DNA of 64,000 nt, from the NCBI GenBank assembly GCA_964007475.1, contig OZ023273.1, positions 80,082,598 to 80,146,597 on the forward strand. Direction: 5' to 3'. The position numbers were made by a program, and so were the translations under genes. Source of the stretch: Hybos culiciformis. Its lineage: Eukaryota; Arthropoda; Insecta; Diptera; Hybotidae. Positions 43,092 through 53,397 of the stretch are shown here, one piece after another (the first letter of the stretch is position 1; the number at the start of each line of letters is the position of its first letter). The notes below the pieces were generated by a model, which saw nothing but the letters and a program-made list of their open reading frames with translations, had not been told where the DNA came from and did no database searches.

Positions 43092-45772
43092 TTAACCCTT
43101 TCAGTGTATTTGTTACCGTATGGTTACATTTCTAAAAGTATTAATTTTAAAGATACCGCGAGTTTCAAATGTGTCATAAACAAAATAATTTGGTTTAAAA
43201 CTGAGTAGGCTTTGTAAAAAAATTGTTATTAGAGAATTTTGTTTTTAATTTATAACGCCATTTGAAGAAAAATATTGGGCGGTTGATGAACATGAACTCT
43301 TTGCAAGGTAAGTGATTTTTAATTTGTATAAAATTAATCTTTCAAGTAGAATTTCTGAAAAGCAATTTCTATATATTTAAAAATAAATTAATAAATTTAT
43401 TTAAATTAATACAGTTTGTAAAATTTTATTAATTTGAATCAATAAAAAAAAAATATGAAATTGTATGTTACCGAATGGTAACAATTTTACTTTACGAAGA
43501 GGTTTTATCAACAAAAAAATCGTTACCAAATGGTAACATATGACAATTTATAGCAAATTGTTCATAATAAAGTATATTATTCATATACTTTTTCTTTTTC
43601 ATCTTCAAGTTCTAAAAAAAAGAAGTATTTGCCAACCGAAGAAGAAATTTTAGCAGTTTTCGATGGTTTCAGCGAATCTGAACTAGAAGACCATAATGAA
43701 GAAGAGGATGAAATTGATCAGGCTATTTCCAAAATGTTTGTTGAATTAGACAGAAAAATTGATGAAGACAAGTATTCTCAACCGAAAATTATCGAAGAGG
43801 TAAACGCAAGGTTATCGGATAATGATTCAGTAGAAGAAGCTGAAATAACTAAGATTCAATTTGAGAAAATATCAGCCTCTAAACGTGAGTATGAGTACAG
43901 ATGGAAGAAAAAAGAGTTCCACAACCCTAAAATCCATTTTAAGCCCCTAATTGACAGCGATAAAAAAAATATAGATGATAGGAAAACCCCACTTCAATAT
44001 TTTTTGATGTACTTTCCGCCGGAACTTATTGAAATAATTGCCGAAAAATCAAATGAATATGCCCAATTAAAAAATAACAAAATTCTAAAAACTAATCGCG
44101 ACGAAATTTATAAAATGATAGCAATGTTGATTACCATGGGAACTTTAGGGTTTCCCAGAATCAACATCTCAAACAATGTCTAGGCATAGATTCCATTTGA
44201 TAAGGAATAATTTACATTTTACAAATGATAAAAAAGATGATGATAAATTGTGGAGGGTTCGTCCTTTATTAGACAGAATTTTAATGAAATGCCAAGAAAT
44301 TCAGAAGTATGAGTTCTTACGCATTGATGAAATGATGGTGCCTTTCAAGGGAAAAAGTACCTTGAAACAGTATATGCCAATGAAGCCAAATAAATGGGGC
44401 ATAAAAATATTTGTTCTATGTAGTACTGATGGTGTTATTCATGATTTTGTAATATATCAAGGTAAAGGGACGTTGATTGGAAACCAGAGCTTCGGATTTT
44501 GTGAAGGAATTGTTCAAAGGTTGGTAGAGTCAGTCCCCAAAAATGTTGGGCATCGAATTATGTTCGATAATTATTTCACAACTATTCCTTTACTTGATTC
44601 TTTGGATCAACAAGGAATATATGCAACTGGTACTATTCGATCTAATAGAACAAAAGGGGCTTGTAACTCTATGCTCACAGAAAAAGAGTTGAAAAAAAAA
44701 GGGAAGAGGTAGTTTCGATTATCGTTGCGAGAGTTCGAAAAATATTTTACTATTACGTTGGCTCGACTATCTATGGATCGTTTCCATTATCCGAAGTGAA
44801 AAGATATAGTGTAGAAAAGAAACAATTTATCAAAATTCAAAGACCTGAAATTGTATATCAATATAATCGTCATATGGGCGGAGTTGACAAAATAGACTTT
44901 TTGATTTCATTATATCGAATTTCTATCAGATCTAGGAAATGGCCGTTGAAATTGTTTGACCATTTAATAGATTTGTCAATTTGTAACGATTGGTTGGAGT
45001 ACAAGAGAGACGCTGTGAAACATTGTGATACCAAATATTTGGATTTATTAGATTTTAGATCGGAAATTTGCGAAGGACTTTTGTATTCTGCAGAAACACA
45101 GCCAAGCCGAAAGCGTGGACGGCCTAAAAATCTGGATTTTAGTGAAGATGCAATACTTTCACGTCCACCAGAACGAAAAATTTTTGAGCTTCGACCTGCA
45201 ACTTCTGTGAGATTTGATGGAGTAGAACACTGGCCAGCTTATACCGAAAACAGAGGTCGATATAAGCTGGAAAATTGCACAGGGACAAGTCGAATGAAGT
45301 GTAGAAAATGTGAAGTTCATCTTTGTAATCCGAGCCAGGATAAAAATTGTTTTATCACATTTCATGAGAAATAACATTTCTAAAAAAAGTTTACATGTTT
45401 ACAACATTTGCTAAGCAGTATTTATAGAAGAAAATATTTGGTTCCTATTTTTATTTTTTTTTAATTATACTATGTATTTGAATTATTATTATTTTTTAAA
45501 ATTAAAGTTTGAAAAATATTAAAAATATGTTGTTTTAATTATTTTGTATAAACTCATTTTGAATTGAAAATTTTCTTGAAATATTTCTTTCGTTCTCTTT
45601 AAAGTTTTTTTTGTTTCCTCTAACTCAAGTTGTAACCATAAAGTAACATGTTGTAAAAAAGTCCGAATTTATTTTTTTATCTAAAAAGAACAGTTTTAGC
45701 TTAAATTAACTGTATGAACACAATATTTTAATTTTAGCCGAAATATTTCAAAAATTGTACTGAAAGGGTTAA
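43092..45772 (+). mobile_element. piggyBac element, TTAA target site
   Basis: The element is 43096-45768 (2673 bp), flanked by TTAA at 43092-43095 and 45769-45772. The ends are inverted: CCCTTTCAGTGTA and TACTGAAAGGG. Subterminal GTTACC-ATGGTAAC motifs (GTTACCGTATGGTTAC at 43111, GTTACCGAATGGTAAC at 43468, GTTACCAAATGGTAAC at 43525) are probable transposase sites. Removal rejoins the surrounding ORF (E-K-I-I-L-N-I-D). Size, ends and single gene are as expected for an autonomous piggyBac. Confidence 0.93.
43608..45374 (+). pseudogene. piggyBac transposase, three frames
   Basis: This is the cut-and-paste enzyme of the surrounding element (DDE_Tnp_1_7 family). 43608-44183 is the acidic N-terminus and start of the core. 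44176-44712 holds the first Asp (R-I-D-E-M-M-V-P-F, codon 44326-44328) and the second (I-M-F-D-N-Y-F-T, 44566-44568). 44796-45374 holds the third (M-G-G-V-D-K-I-D, 44886-44888) and the C-terminal Cys-rich domain (C-R-K-C-E-V-H-L-C). Breaks: about 20 residues are missing at 44170-44180, where relatives have a Y-W-S segment before M-S-R-x-R-F, and a frame change at the A-run near 44700 is reversed near 44790. A GTAAGT near 43310 and TTCAAG at 43609 could bound an intron joining an upstream exon (Y-W-A-V-D-E-H-E-L-F-A). All three catalytic residues survive, so the copy is fairly young. Confidence 0.88.
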
Positions 45773-46456
45773 TATAGATATACAAAATAAATCATAATAT
45801 AGATATACAAAATAAGCTAAGCACAAGCCATTGTGAAAAAGGTAAAAAACATTAAAATTAATGAACTTAGTTTCTACTTATTATTAGTACCTATATAATT
45901 AATACATATATTTAAGTTTTAGATGAAAGAGATTTAATTATATTGAATGCATTGCACAAATTAATTGTGCCAACAGGACAAGTAAAAAATAAAAAAACAA
46001 GCAAGATTTGGAAATATAGCATATTGGACAGTCAAGAGTCGTTTTTGGAAACTGGTTCTTCATATTCTGTGATAAGGGATAACCAACAAATAACTAGAAA
46101 TAGTTACACTGATTTTATTTTAATATTACAACCAAAAATATTTGTCATTGTTGAAGACCATCAAAAACATCATTATACGACCTACAATTCTGTAATTTAC
46201 AAATTTGATAACGTCGTTCATGCTGTTTCAACTTGCTTTAAAACACATTTCGTTTTTAATTTAAAGTATCAAGTACAATGTAAAAATGTATGGGAGTTTA
46301 TACAATGTTATTTTTTTAAAATTGGAACGACAACTTCAAGCTCTATTGCGACAAGCAAAATTGCAGCAATAATCATTTTTATTTAATTCAAAAACAGTAA
46401 GATATTTTAAAAATTCGAATATACAATTTAGACTAACTATATAGTTATAAATTCAA

Positions 46457-46956
46457 AATGTACAAATGCTTTAAATGTACAGATATTTTTAAAGACGTAG
46501 ACTCATACATTATACATTTAAAATACGCACATTTCTTAAAAGCTCAAGATTCATTTGTTTTTTAAAAAATTGTCCTCAAAAGTTTTTTTGTTTTAAATCA
46601 CTCGCTTTTCATTTAAAAAATTCGCATAAATTTATTATTGAATTGAAACAATTGAAAGAAATGTTCCCGGAATTGTTGAGGCTGATAATTTAAATAATTT
46701 AGAAAAAGAAATTACACTTAATCAACTTTCTTTATCACAAATAGAAACCCAAATATATAATAACTCATTGATTTTGATTACAAAATTAAATAGTTGTAGT
46801 AATTTAATAAACAAATAGAAGAAATTATCAACTTTTTCCAGCATATTTGATTTATTAAAAGTTTTTATTTTACCTCAAGTATATCAAAATAATAGAAATC
46901 AAGTTTCTTATTTATTTAATATATGTTCAGATCCGTTCCAAAAAGTTAAGACAGAA
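46457..46956 (+). pseudogene. Downstream ORF of two-ORF element: C2H2 N-terminus
   Basis: The start M-Y-K-C-F-K-C (46457) opens a C2H2-like finger (C...C...H-L-K-Y-A-H). After a one-base shift near 46560 a second follows: C-P-Q-K-F-F-C-F-K-S-L-A-F-H-L-K then N-S-H. The next block reads I-F-D-L-L-K-V-F-I-L-P and ends D-P-F-Q-K-V-K-T-E at 46956, a conserved signature of this protein family. The TIR element 46957-47564 then interrupts. A likely continuation is visible at 47576 (Y-N-T-E-F-Q-I-P). Confidence 0.6.
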
Positions 46957-47564
46957 TAACTGGACGCGACGGACGCGACGTTGACGAGACGTTGTGATTA
47001 AATTTTTTGCAGTTATACTGGACGTTTTCAACGTTGTAAAACTAAAAAGTCGTCAACGTCAACGTCCAGCTAAACCGTCTCCATACATTTCCATACGTAA
47101 CGTGCGAGTTACACTTGCTGAAAAAAAAATCATAATCATGATTTTTTTTGAATGTATGTGTGAAATTTTGTGTAAAAAAAAAAAAAAAAAAAAATAATGA
47201 TGAAAAATCATGCTTAAAAATAATCAGAGGGTTGCTTTTTTTCTGTGAAAAGAAAAATGTTTGGCTGCCAAAGAAAAAAGTAAACTCTTGAAAGCGCAAA
47301 CAACAATAATAAAAGCGGCTTGTTATTACGGGATTTGAATTTGAATGTTGAAATTTTAAAAAATCTATGTGAATTATTTATTTACAGAAACAAATCAAGA
47401 TTAAAATCAAAGCCAGTATGATTTTTGACTCATAAAAATTTCCAACATACATTCTAAAAAAATCATAATCATGATTTTTTTTTTCAGCAAGTGTAACCGC
47501 ACGTTAGACGTAATATTTCTTACGTCTTAAGCGTCACGTCCGTCGCGTCCGATGCGTCCAGTTA
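46957..47564. mobile_element. TIR element, ends TAACTGGACGC, with nested MITE
   Basis: Ends TAACTGGACGCGACGGACGC and GCGTCCGATGCGTCCAGTTA are inverted. The inside carries further GACG/CGTC repeats forming hairpins (ACTGGACGTTTTCAACG against CGTCAACGTCCAG). The MITE at 47101-47504 makes up two thirds of the length. The host frame is broken directly after K-T-E. The target duplication is uncertain. Confidence 0.75.
47101..47504. mobile_element. MITE, copy 2 (relative of 7463-7870)
   Basis: Inverted ends CGTGCGAGTTACACTTGCTG and CAGCAAGTGTAACCGCACG. The interior matches copy 1 in inverted orientation (ATTTTTGACTCATAAAAATT, TATTATTGTTGTTTG complement). The frames 46994-47197 and 47042-47299 run across it and are not genes. 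Confidence 0.85.
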
Positions 47565-47639
47565 AACAAAGCTATAATACTGAATTTCAAATTCCTAATG
47601 TATTTTCCTTTTTGCAACTGAACGGCGCGGCGTGATATT

Positions 47640-48384
47640 AAATGCTTGCATGTTCCATGTAACCTAATCTTTAAAGATTTTTTTTGTTTTTGTAAAGTTA
47701 AGTATTCAGTTCGGTTGGCAACAAATTATTAATTTGACAGTGATTGGAAAAAAATTTTCAATCGAGATTTTGCGAATTAAATTTTATTTATTTTTATTTT
47801 TAAAAAATAAAAAATTGATGAAAAAAAAGGAACTTTTATTAAAAAATTATTTTTTTTATTTAAAAAAAAGAAAATTGTGCAATTTATATTTTATTTAATT
47901 TGAAAGAAATAAATTTTCTTCTAATTTTTTTTCTAATTGGAATTTTAGAAAAATCAAAAATAAAATAATAAATAAAAAATAAAAATAAAAAATAAATTTA
48001 ATTCCAAAATTGAAATAAAAAAAAAATTAGAATTTTTTTTTAAATAAAAATTAAAATTTTATAAATAATTCTACATTAATTTTTGCTGCCACTATTTGCA
48101 GAATTTGGTTTTTATTTTCATCGGGTCGGCTTTTCTAGGTTTTTTCGATTGGGGGGAATCTTCAACGGCAGTCCAAATAATTTAAAAAAAAATATTTTTC
48201 TGAGAAAAAATGTCATGCGTTTTAGACACTCGAATCGATACTCGAATTGAAACATGATTTTTATCCTCTACCAAAATCTCACAACGCGGCTAAAGAAGTA
48301 TAAACTTGAAAAAAAAATTTGAGGGCAAATTAGTAATACCTTTTTTTTATATTATGATGATGTTCAGGCTAACGATCCTATTGA
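47640..48384. other. Unassigned A/T-rich DNA
   Basis: Long A/T homopolymer stretch (47800-48080) and a short mixed segment. No motif recognised. Confidence 0.4.
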
Positions 48385-49162
48385 CTGGACACCAACGTTC
48401 CCTCTAATTTTTTTAATACCTGAGCGGAAAAAGTGCGACGCGAGGTAAATTTTCAGAACAGGATTTAGTGAGCGGAAAATATGCATAAAAATTAATAAAC
48501 ATTTTATTTTAGATAATTAATTTATTATATGTAATTCATTTTTTCATGCAAGTTCTTATATATTGAATTAGTAATTAATACATATTTATATTTCTTATTT
48601 TTATTCAAATTACATTTCATAATGTACATAAAAAAAAAAAAAAATTTAATTATTTGAATTTATAAAAGGAAATCTTTAACGACGGAATGTCTTCTACAGC
48701 ATTTTTGCACGTCTGTCTTTTTCTCTAGCCCAATATTGATAAATGTCGTCTAAATCAATAATTTTTTCAGACAATAGATTTGATTTTATTCGTATCGAAC
48801 ATTGCAAATGATAAATTTCAATTCTTTTTCTAGATTTAGTTTTTATAGAATTCATTAAACTGAATCCACGCATAATAACAAAAATATTAAAAATTTGTAT
48901 GAGAGACTCTTGTTTATGTTTTTTTTTCTCCAATTTTTTTTTTTTTGTATTTTTATTAGTAGAAAAGGTTACAAGTTCTCCCATTCGATTGATTTATCTG
49001 GTTTTATGAACTTTAAATATGAATATAAATTATTTTGTAGCAATATTTTTATAAATTTGAAGAAATCTTCTGTGCGCGGATAATAAAAATCAGTGCGCGG
49101 TAGATTTTAAACTGCTGCGCGGCCGCGCAGGCGCGCAGCTTAGAGGGAACGTTGCTGGACAC
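48385..49162. mobile_element. Non-autonomous hAT element, TSD CTGGACAC
   Basis: The element is 48393-49154 (762 bp). Ends CAACGTTCCCTCTAA and TTAGAGGGAACGTTG are perfectly inverted, with CTGGACAC at 48385-48392 and 49155-49162. Both subterminal regions have GTGCG/GCGCGC motifs. It retains a piece of a hAT transposase on the minus strand. Confidence 0.93.
48694..48984 (-). pseudogene. hAT transposase C-terminal fragment
   Basis: About 60 codons on the minus strand (48877-48694) read R-G-F-S-L-M-N-S-I-K-T-K, then I-R-I-K-S-N-L-L and Y-Q-Y-W-A-R-E-K-D-R-R-A before the stop. This is the conserved hAT dimerisation domain end (x-G-F-S-x-M-N-x-I-K-T-K...). The first ~35 residues of the open frame are a Lys-rich A-tract without meaning. 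It lies wholly inside the element with TSD CTGGACAC, so the element is a deletion derivative of an autonomous relative. Confidence 0.7.
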
Positions 49163-49429
49163 CAGAGTCAATAGCCGCTTTTTATTACAGGTTTTCGATT
49201 TTGCCTCCTGAAAAACTTTCTAAATTAGAATATACTAATCGAAAACCGTGAAATATTCACGGAAGTTAAATAAATTTGAAATTTTGAAATAAATTTTTTA
49301 ATACTATTTTCCAGCATTCAGATTGTTGAAATATTTATTATTAAAAATTTTTGATATTTTGGATATACTTGCATACTTTTTTTAATATTATTTTCGTCCT
49401 TAATTCTTAAATATTTCTTTATACACGAT

Positions 49430-50023
49430 ATTTTGTGTATAAACATTATTGTTGTTCAATTTCAATCGTTCATACAGATTTCCTTGGACACTTGTTTTGG
49501 ATACATTTATTTTTATGTTTTCGTGTCTACGACATCTAGAAAGAGCCACATATAACTGACCATGACTAAATACAAGATTAGGCAGATGGATTCAAACATG
49601 TTCAAAACTTTGCCCTTGAGCCTTATTTTTTGTCATGGCGAATGCTGGGATCACTGGAAACTGAGTTCTCTTAAGTATGAACGGAAGATACGTGTCGCTT
49701 GGTGTCAAGGTGATCCTTGGAAGTAAGACCTTTGTGCCTCTGTTCACTTCACTCAAAATCTCAGCTTCAATCACATTCCTATGGAGGACGATAACTTTAA
49801 GACGCGTACCATTCTCTTTCTCTCTCAAAGCAGCAAGCCTTTGCTCACGGTGTTCAGGAGCTTCAGCCGTACGACGATTCCGCGTATTCACTCTTAAAGC
49901 AGCAAGCCTTTTTTCTCGGTCTTCTGTAGTTTCAGCAGCATTACGGTTTTTTGCATTTTCTATCAAAGCAGCTCGTCTTCTTTCTCGTTGAATTTGGTTA
50001 TTTTCCATTCTTTTCTTTCGCAA
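49430..50023 (-). pseudogene. Helitron protein, N-terminus fused to helicase C-terminus
   Basis: Minus strand, 50023 down to the TGA at 49592, then continuing in frame. Residues 1-70 are Arg/Glu/Ala-rich degenerate repeats (R-E-K-R-L-A-A-L-R and relatives), as found at the N-terminus of many insect Helitron polyproteins. Residue 71 on jumps to the C-terminal end of a PIF1-like helicase: E-N-G-T-R-L-K-V, K-V-L-L-P-R-I-T-L, R-T-Q-F-P-V, A-F-A-M-T-K-N-K-A-Q-G-Q-S. After the stop come F-S-H-G-Q-L-Y-V-A-L-S-R-C. More than a thousand residues, including the Rep HUH nuclease and the Walker motifs, are absent. The frame across the fusion is intact, so the deletion was in frame. Confidence 0.78.
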
Positions 50024-50184
50024 TTTTTATTTTTTTTTTTATTGACAACAAATTTCAGATTTACCGTTGCTTGCATTTTTCCTTGATTTTTTTTTTATAC
50101 CAGCAAATTGTTTATGTATAAATTCCAATAGAATGCTCTATACTTACCTCTCTATACACTTTTTTATTTTTTATTTCAATATAT

Positions 50185-50365
50185 GTCTTTTTACTTGTCT
50201 CTATCTCACTTACAAAATGTTTATTTTTAATTCCAGTAGATGTCTTTTTACTTGTCTCTATCTCACTTACAAAATGTTTATTTTTGAACTCCAGTAGATG
50301 TCTTTACTTATCTCTATCTCACTCACAAAATGTTTATTTTTAACTCCAATAGATGTCTTTACTTA
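50185..50365. repeat. ~60-bp tandem repeats
   Basis: Three to four units with CTATCTCACTTACAAAATGT and CCAGTAGATGTCTTT. They lie just upstream of the Helitron remnant (on its strand) and may be part of its 5' region. Confidence 0.85.
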
Positions 50366-50375
50366 CTGATTGATA

Positions 50376-51057
50376 AATAATATAGATAGATACGGTCGAA
50401 TGCCTATTAATATTATGATTTTTCCTGCTATGTTTTTAAAAGCTTGTTATATGAAAGAATTCGGCTGCAATCTAACTTTACAAAAATTAGTAGAAATTTT
50501 GAAAAAAATGGAAAAGGAAGGTAAAACGAAAAAGCGGACATTTCAAGTATATTTCGTCTTAGGTTTAGTTATTGGTGACAATAAATGATTTGTTAGGTTT
50601 CTCCAAAAGTTTTAGCCACAATTATTTTTGTCGTTTTAGAAAGTGCATAAAATTCGAAAACACTAGTTACGGAAAATTCTTCTTTAATTAAATAGAAATC
50701 CTGAAAACTATCTAGAACATTTAAAAGTGAACGATTACAAATTAACTGGAATATTTGAAAATACAATTCTTAATAGTATTTCTTCCTTTCAAGTAACTGA
50801 AAATTTTGCTGTTGATGTAATGCACGATGCATTTGAAGGCATAGTTAAATATGGGTTAGGAAAAGCTATAGCGTACTTATAGATAACAATGTTTTTGATT
50901 TACAATTTTTCAATTTTAGATTAAAAAATTTTAATTACGGACAAATAGAATCGCGTAATAGATGTAAAGCAATAAAAGCCCAGCATATAAAAGTTCAAAC
51001 TCTTCGTCTTCAGCAAGGGAATCTTACAGTTTACTCCGCTTTTTCATTTTTCTTGTA
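50376..51057 (+). pseudogene. Downstream ORF of two-ORF element: core with D-V-M-H-D motif
   Basis: 50376-50588 encodes R-M-P-I-N-I-M-I-F-P then L-V-E-I-L-K-K-M-E-K-E-G and V-Y-F-V-L-G-L-V-I-G-D-N-K before a stop. A frame-shifted piece (G-F-S-K-S-F-S) follows. 50703-50882, just under 60 codons, reads F-E-N-T-I-L-N-S-I then F-A-V-D-V-M-H-D-A-F-E-G-I-V-K-Y. A possible intron ends TTTTAG at 50921 and the next block is N-F-N-Y-G-Q-I-E-S-R-N-R, to 51057. The D-x-M-H-D-x-x-E-G motif resembles the D-V-M-H of CACTA/EnSpm-type transposases, and D may be catalytic. That assignment is an inference. The hAT element 51060-56285 interrupts here. Confidence 0.58.
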
Positions 51058-51639
51058 GGTAGGGTTCCCAGAAGTCCTTCTTTACGATAGTAAAAAAAGT
51101 GTCCCTTTTTTTTCATAATTTCCCATTTTGTCCTCCTTTTCCATTATTATCCTCAATTTTGTCCTCCTATGCTAAGTTAAAAAATTTTAAAAATAACAGC
51201 TACACAAAAATAAACAAAACAATGAGTAATATTTTTTTTATTATTATCTACCGGCTTAACATTAAGCTTATCGGCTTTCATAAAATATACTTAATTTTGT
51301 TTGGGCAGCCGCGGCGACGTTAGTCATTTTAAGTATAGCGCCGGCATAAACTTTTGCCAGGTTGTAATTTTTTGCATTTAATTTCAAAACAAACAAGAAA
51401 AACGGAAACTTAATTCGGATAACTTTCAAAAAATAAATAAAATTAGAAAAAACTTGGAAAAAACGTAAAAAAATTTAAATTTAATATTAAAATTGAAAAA
51501 TATTTTTCAATTGGATTTGGATTAAAATTTTAGATTGTATAAAACTGAATTGGGATTAAATTTTTTAAGGTGCTTGTGCAACATTACAAAAAAAATGTCC
51601 ACTTAGCTCAACCAAACATAATTTTATTTGACTTAATTT

Positions 51640-52410
51640 TTTTTAATCGATTTCGACATATTTGTTAACAATTTTAAATTTTAGATAATTGGAAAAGAGA
51701 CGAATTTATCGTAAAAACATAATAAGTTTTTATTAAAAAAAAAAAATCAGATCAAATTTATATTAATCGAGAAAAAAACATTAAACTGGTTAAAACTTTA
51801 AGCTGAACTGAATAGAAATGTAAGTACCTACAAACTACCTTACCTTTTTGTAAATTTTTTATTTATTCAATTTTTAAATTTAGTTAATGGGACAAAAGAC
51901 GATTTTATCGTAAAAACATAATATATTTACCTATTCATATTGGAAAAAAAGCCGAATAAATTTAAATTCATCGAGAAAAAAACTAAAACTGGTTAAAACT
52001 TTAAGCTGAGCTCTATTTATAAAAATGTAAGTACCTACACCCATAAGAGAAATTAGTCCCTTAGAAAAAATGCTAATAAAAACAGTGAAACAAAAAATCC
52101 ATATCACAACCCCATGAACTTTCTTTTTGTATTTTTTGAGAATTCCACTCTCACAAATGCTCTTAAAACTTCAAAAATAACAACAGTTCTGTACAATTCT
52201 TTAAGTTTTAAAAGCTTTTGTGAGAGTGGAAGTCTAAAAAATACAAAAACAAATGTCATAGGGTTGTGATATGGATTTTTTGTTTCACTATTTTTATTAG
52301 CATTTTTTGTATGGGACTAATTCCTCTATTTATACTTCCTTTATGCTACAACCTACCTTACCTATTTTTTTTATTTATTTTGTAAAAAAATTTTTATTCA
52401 ATTTTTAATT
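51640..52410. repeat. ~200-bp tandem repeats in hAT leader
   Basis: Units begin near 51660, 51868 and (after the nested element) 52330. Shared blocks: CGTAAAAACATAATA, ACTGGTTAAAACTTTAAGCT, ATGTAAGTACCTACA. The third copy is split by the inverted-repeat element, dating that insertion after the duplication. Confidence 0.75.
52051..52322. mobile_element. 272-bp foldback MITE
   Basis: Arms of about 115 bp, from AATTAGTCCCTTAGAAAAAA to AATTAGTCCCATACAAAAAA (complement of the right end), about 90% alike. A short loop contains CAAAAATAACAACAGTTCTG. Confidence 0.85.
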
Positions 52411-53397
52411 TTTAGATAAAAATGGCAAATTGGCAAATGCAGCCTTAATGATGAACTGAAAGAAAAATATCCCATGTTTATAGACAGAGATGACATAAGA
52501 ATATGAAAAAATGTGAAATATTTTAAAAAAGGAAATGGGGTAAAAATTAAATTACGTGACCAAATTCAATAAAGAACCTTTTAATTTCTACTTTAAAAAA
52601 GTATAACTTATTATCTAAATGCATTGCTTTCTCGGGAGATGATTGTAACCTAACTTCGGCGGAAAAGACCGTGCAGGGAAAAATAATGTTTTTTATAAAC
52701 TTAAACAAGAAATACGGAAATTAATTGGAGTTGGCTGCTCTGAACATATTTTACATAACAACATTCACTTCGATTTTGATGGATTGCCGATAGATTTGGA
52801 TGGATTGATTATGAAAATATTTAATCATTTTACTATTTATACCGTTCGAGTTGAAAAGTTAAAAGATTTTTGTCAGTTCGCGGGTGTAAATTACAAAAAA
52901 TTACTTACTCCAAAACTCGTTGGCTATCTTTAACTCCGGTATTGAGCGAGTACTTGAAATTTACGACCGCTTAAAATCTTATTTCATGTCGGTAGACAAC
53001 GCTCCCTTAATATTAAATTTTTTTTTAAGGATAGCCCTAATAAAGCTTATTTTTGGTTCGCAAGTTCTTTGATGTACTTGTATACCGATAAAATTAAAAT
53101 AATGGAAAAAGAAAGTATTTCTGTTATTGAAGTATTAGGTCTTATTAAAAATGTTAAAAAAAGTATAAATGAAAGTATTAACGAGAATTTTATTCCATTA
53201 AATGTGAATGAAATTTAAAAAAAAAAAAAAAAATTGATGGAAAGCAAAGAGAAGTCAACGTTTTAAAACAAATTTTTTTGAAGTTATTATAGATGTATAA
53301 AATATTTAGTCTTGATCTTGTTCTGTTTAAGAATTTGAATGCTTTAATTGGCTTAATTTTGAAAAGGTTCTACAATGGGTAAATCTGCAAGGAAGTT

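Larger units (their letters stand above)
42539..46386 (+). pseudogene. Upstream ORF of two-ORF repetitive element, split by piggyBac
   Basis: Exon-like blocks separated by GT...AG gaps: 42539-42696 (N-L-P-D-H-Y-R-E-E-L-T-K-D; acceptor CTCTTTAG, donor AAAG/GTAAGT-like), 42810-42923 (F-F-K-I-A-S-K-N-I-V-N-I), 43010-43091 (D-F-E-Y-I-Q-P, then K-K-W-E-K-L-T-E-K-I-I-L after a one-base shift), interrupted by the piggyBac element, resuming at 45769 (N-I-D-I-Q-N-K, tandemly duplicated), and 45923-46386 (L-N-A-L-H-K-L-I-V-P-T, then V-H-A-V-S-T-C-F-K-T-H-F, V-W-E-F-I-Q-C-Y-F-F-K-I). I recognise this as a family of high-copy uncharacterised proteins common in insects and other animals, usually next to ORFs like the one downstream. 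Its biochemical role is unknown to me. Several stops and shifts. Confidence 0.55.

Noticed and set aside
49677..49991. 104-codon plus-strand ORF
   Set aside because: Antisense shadow of the Helitron polyprotein frame, which has clear PIF1-type motifs.
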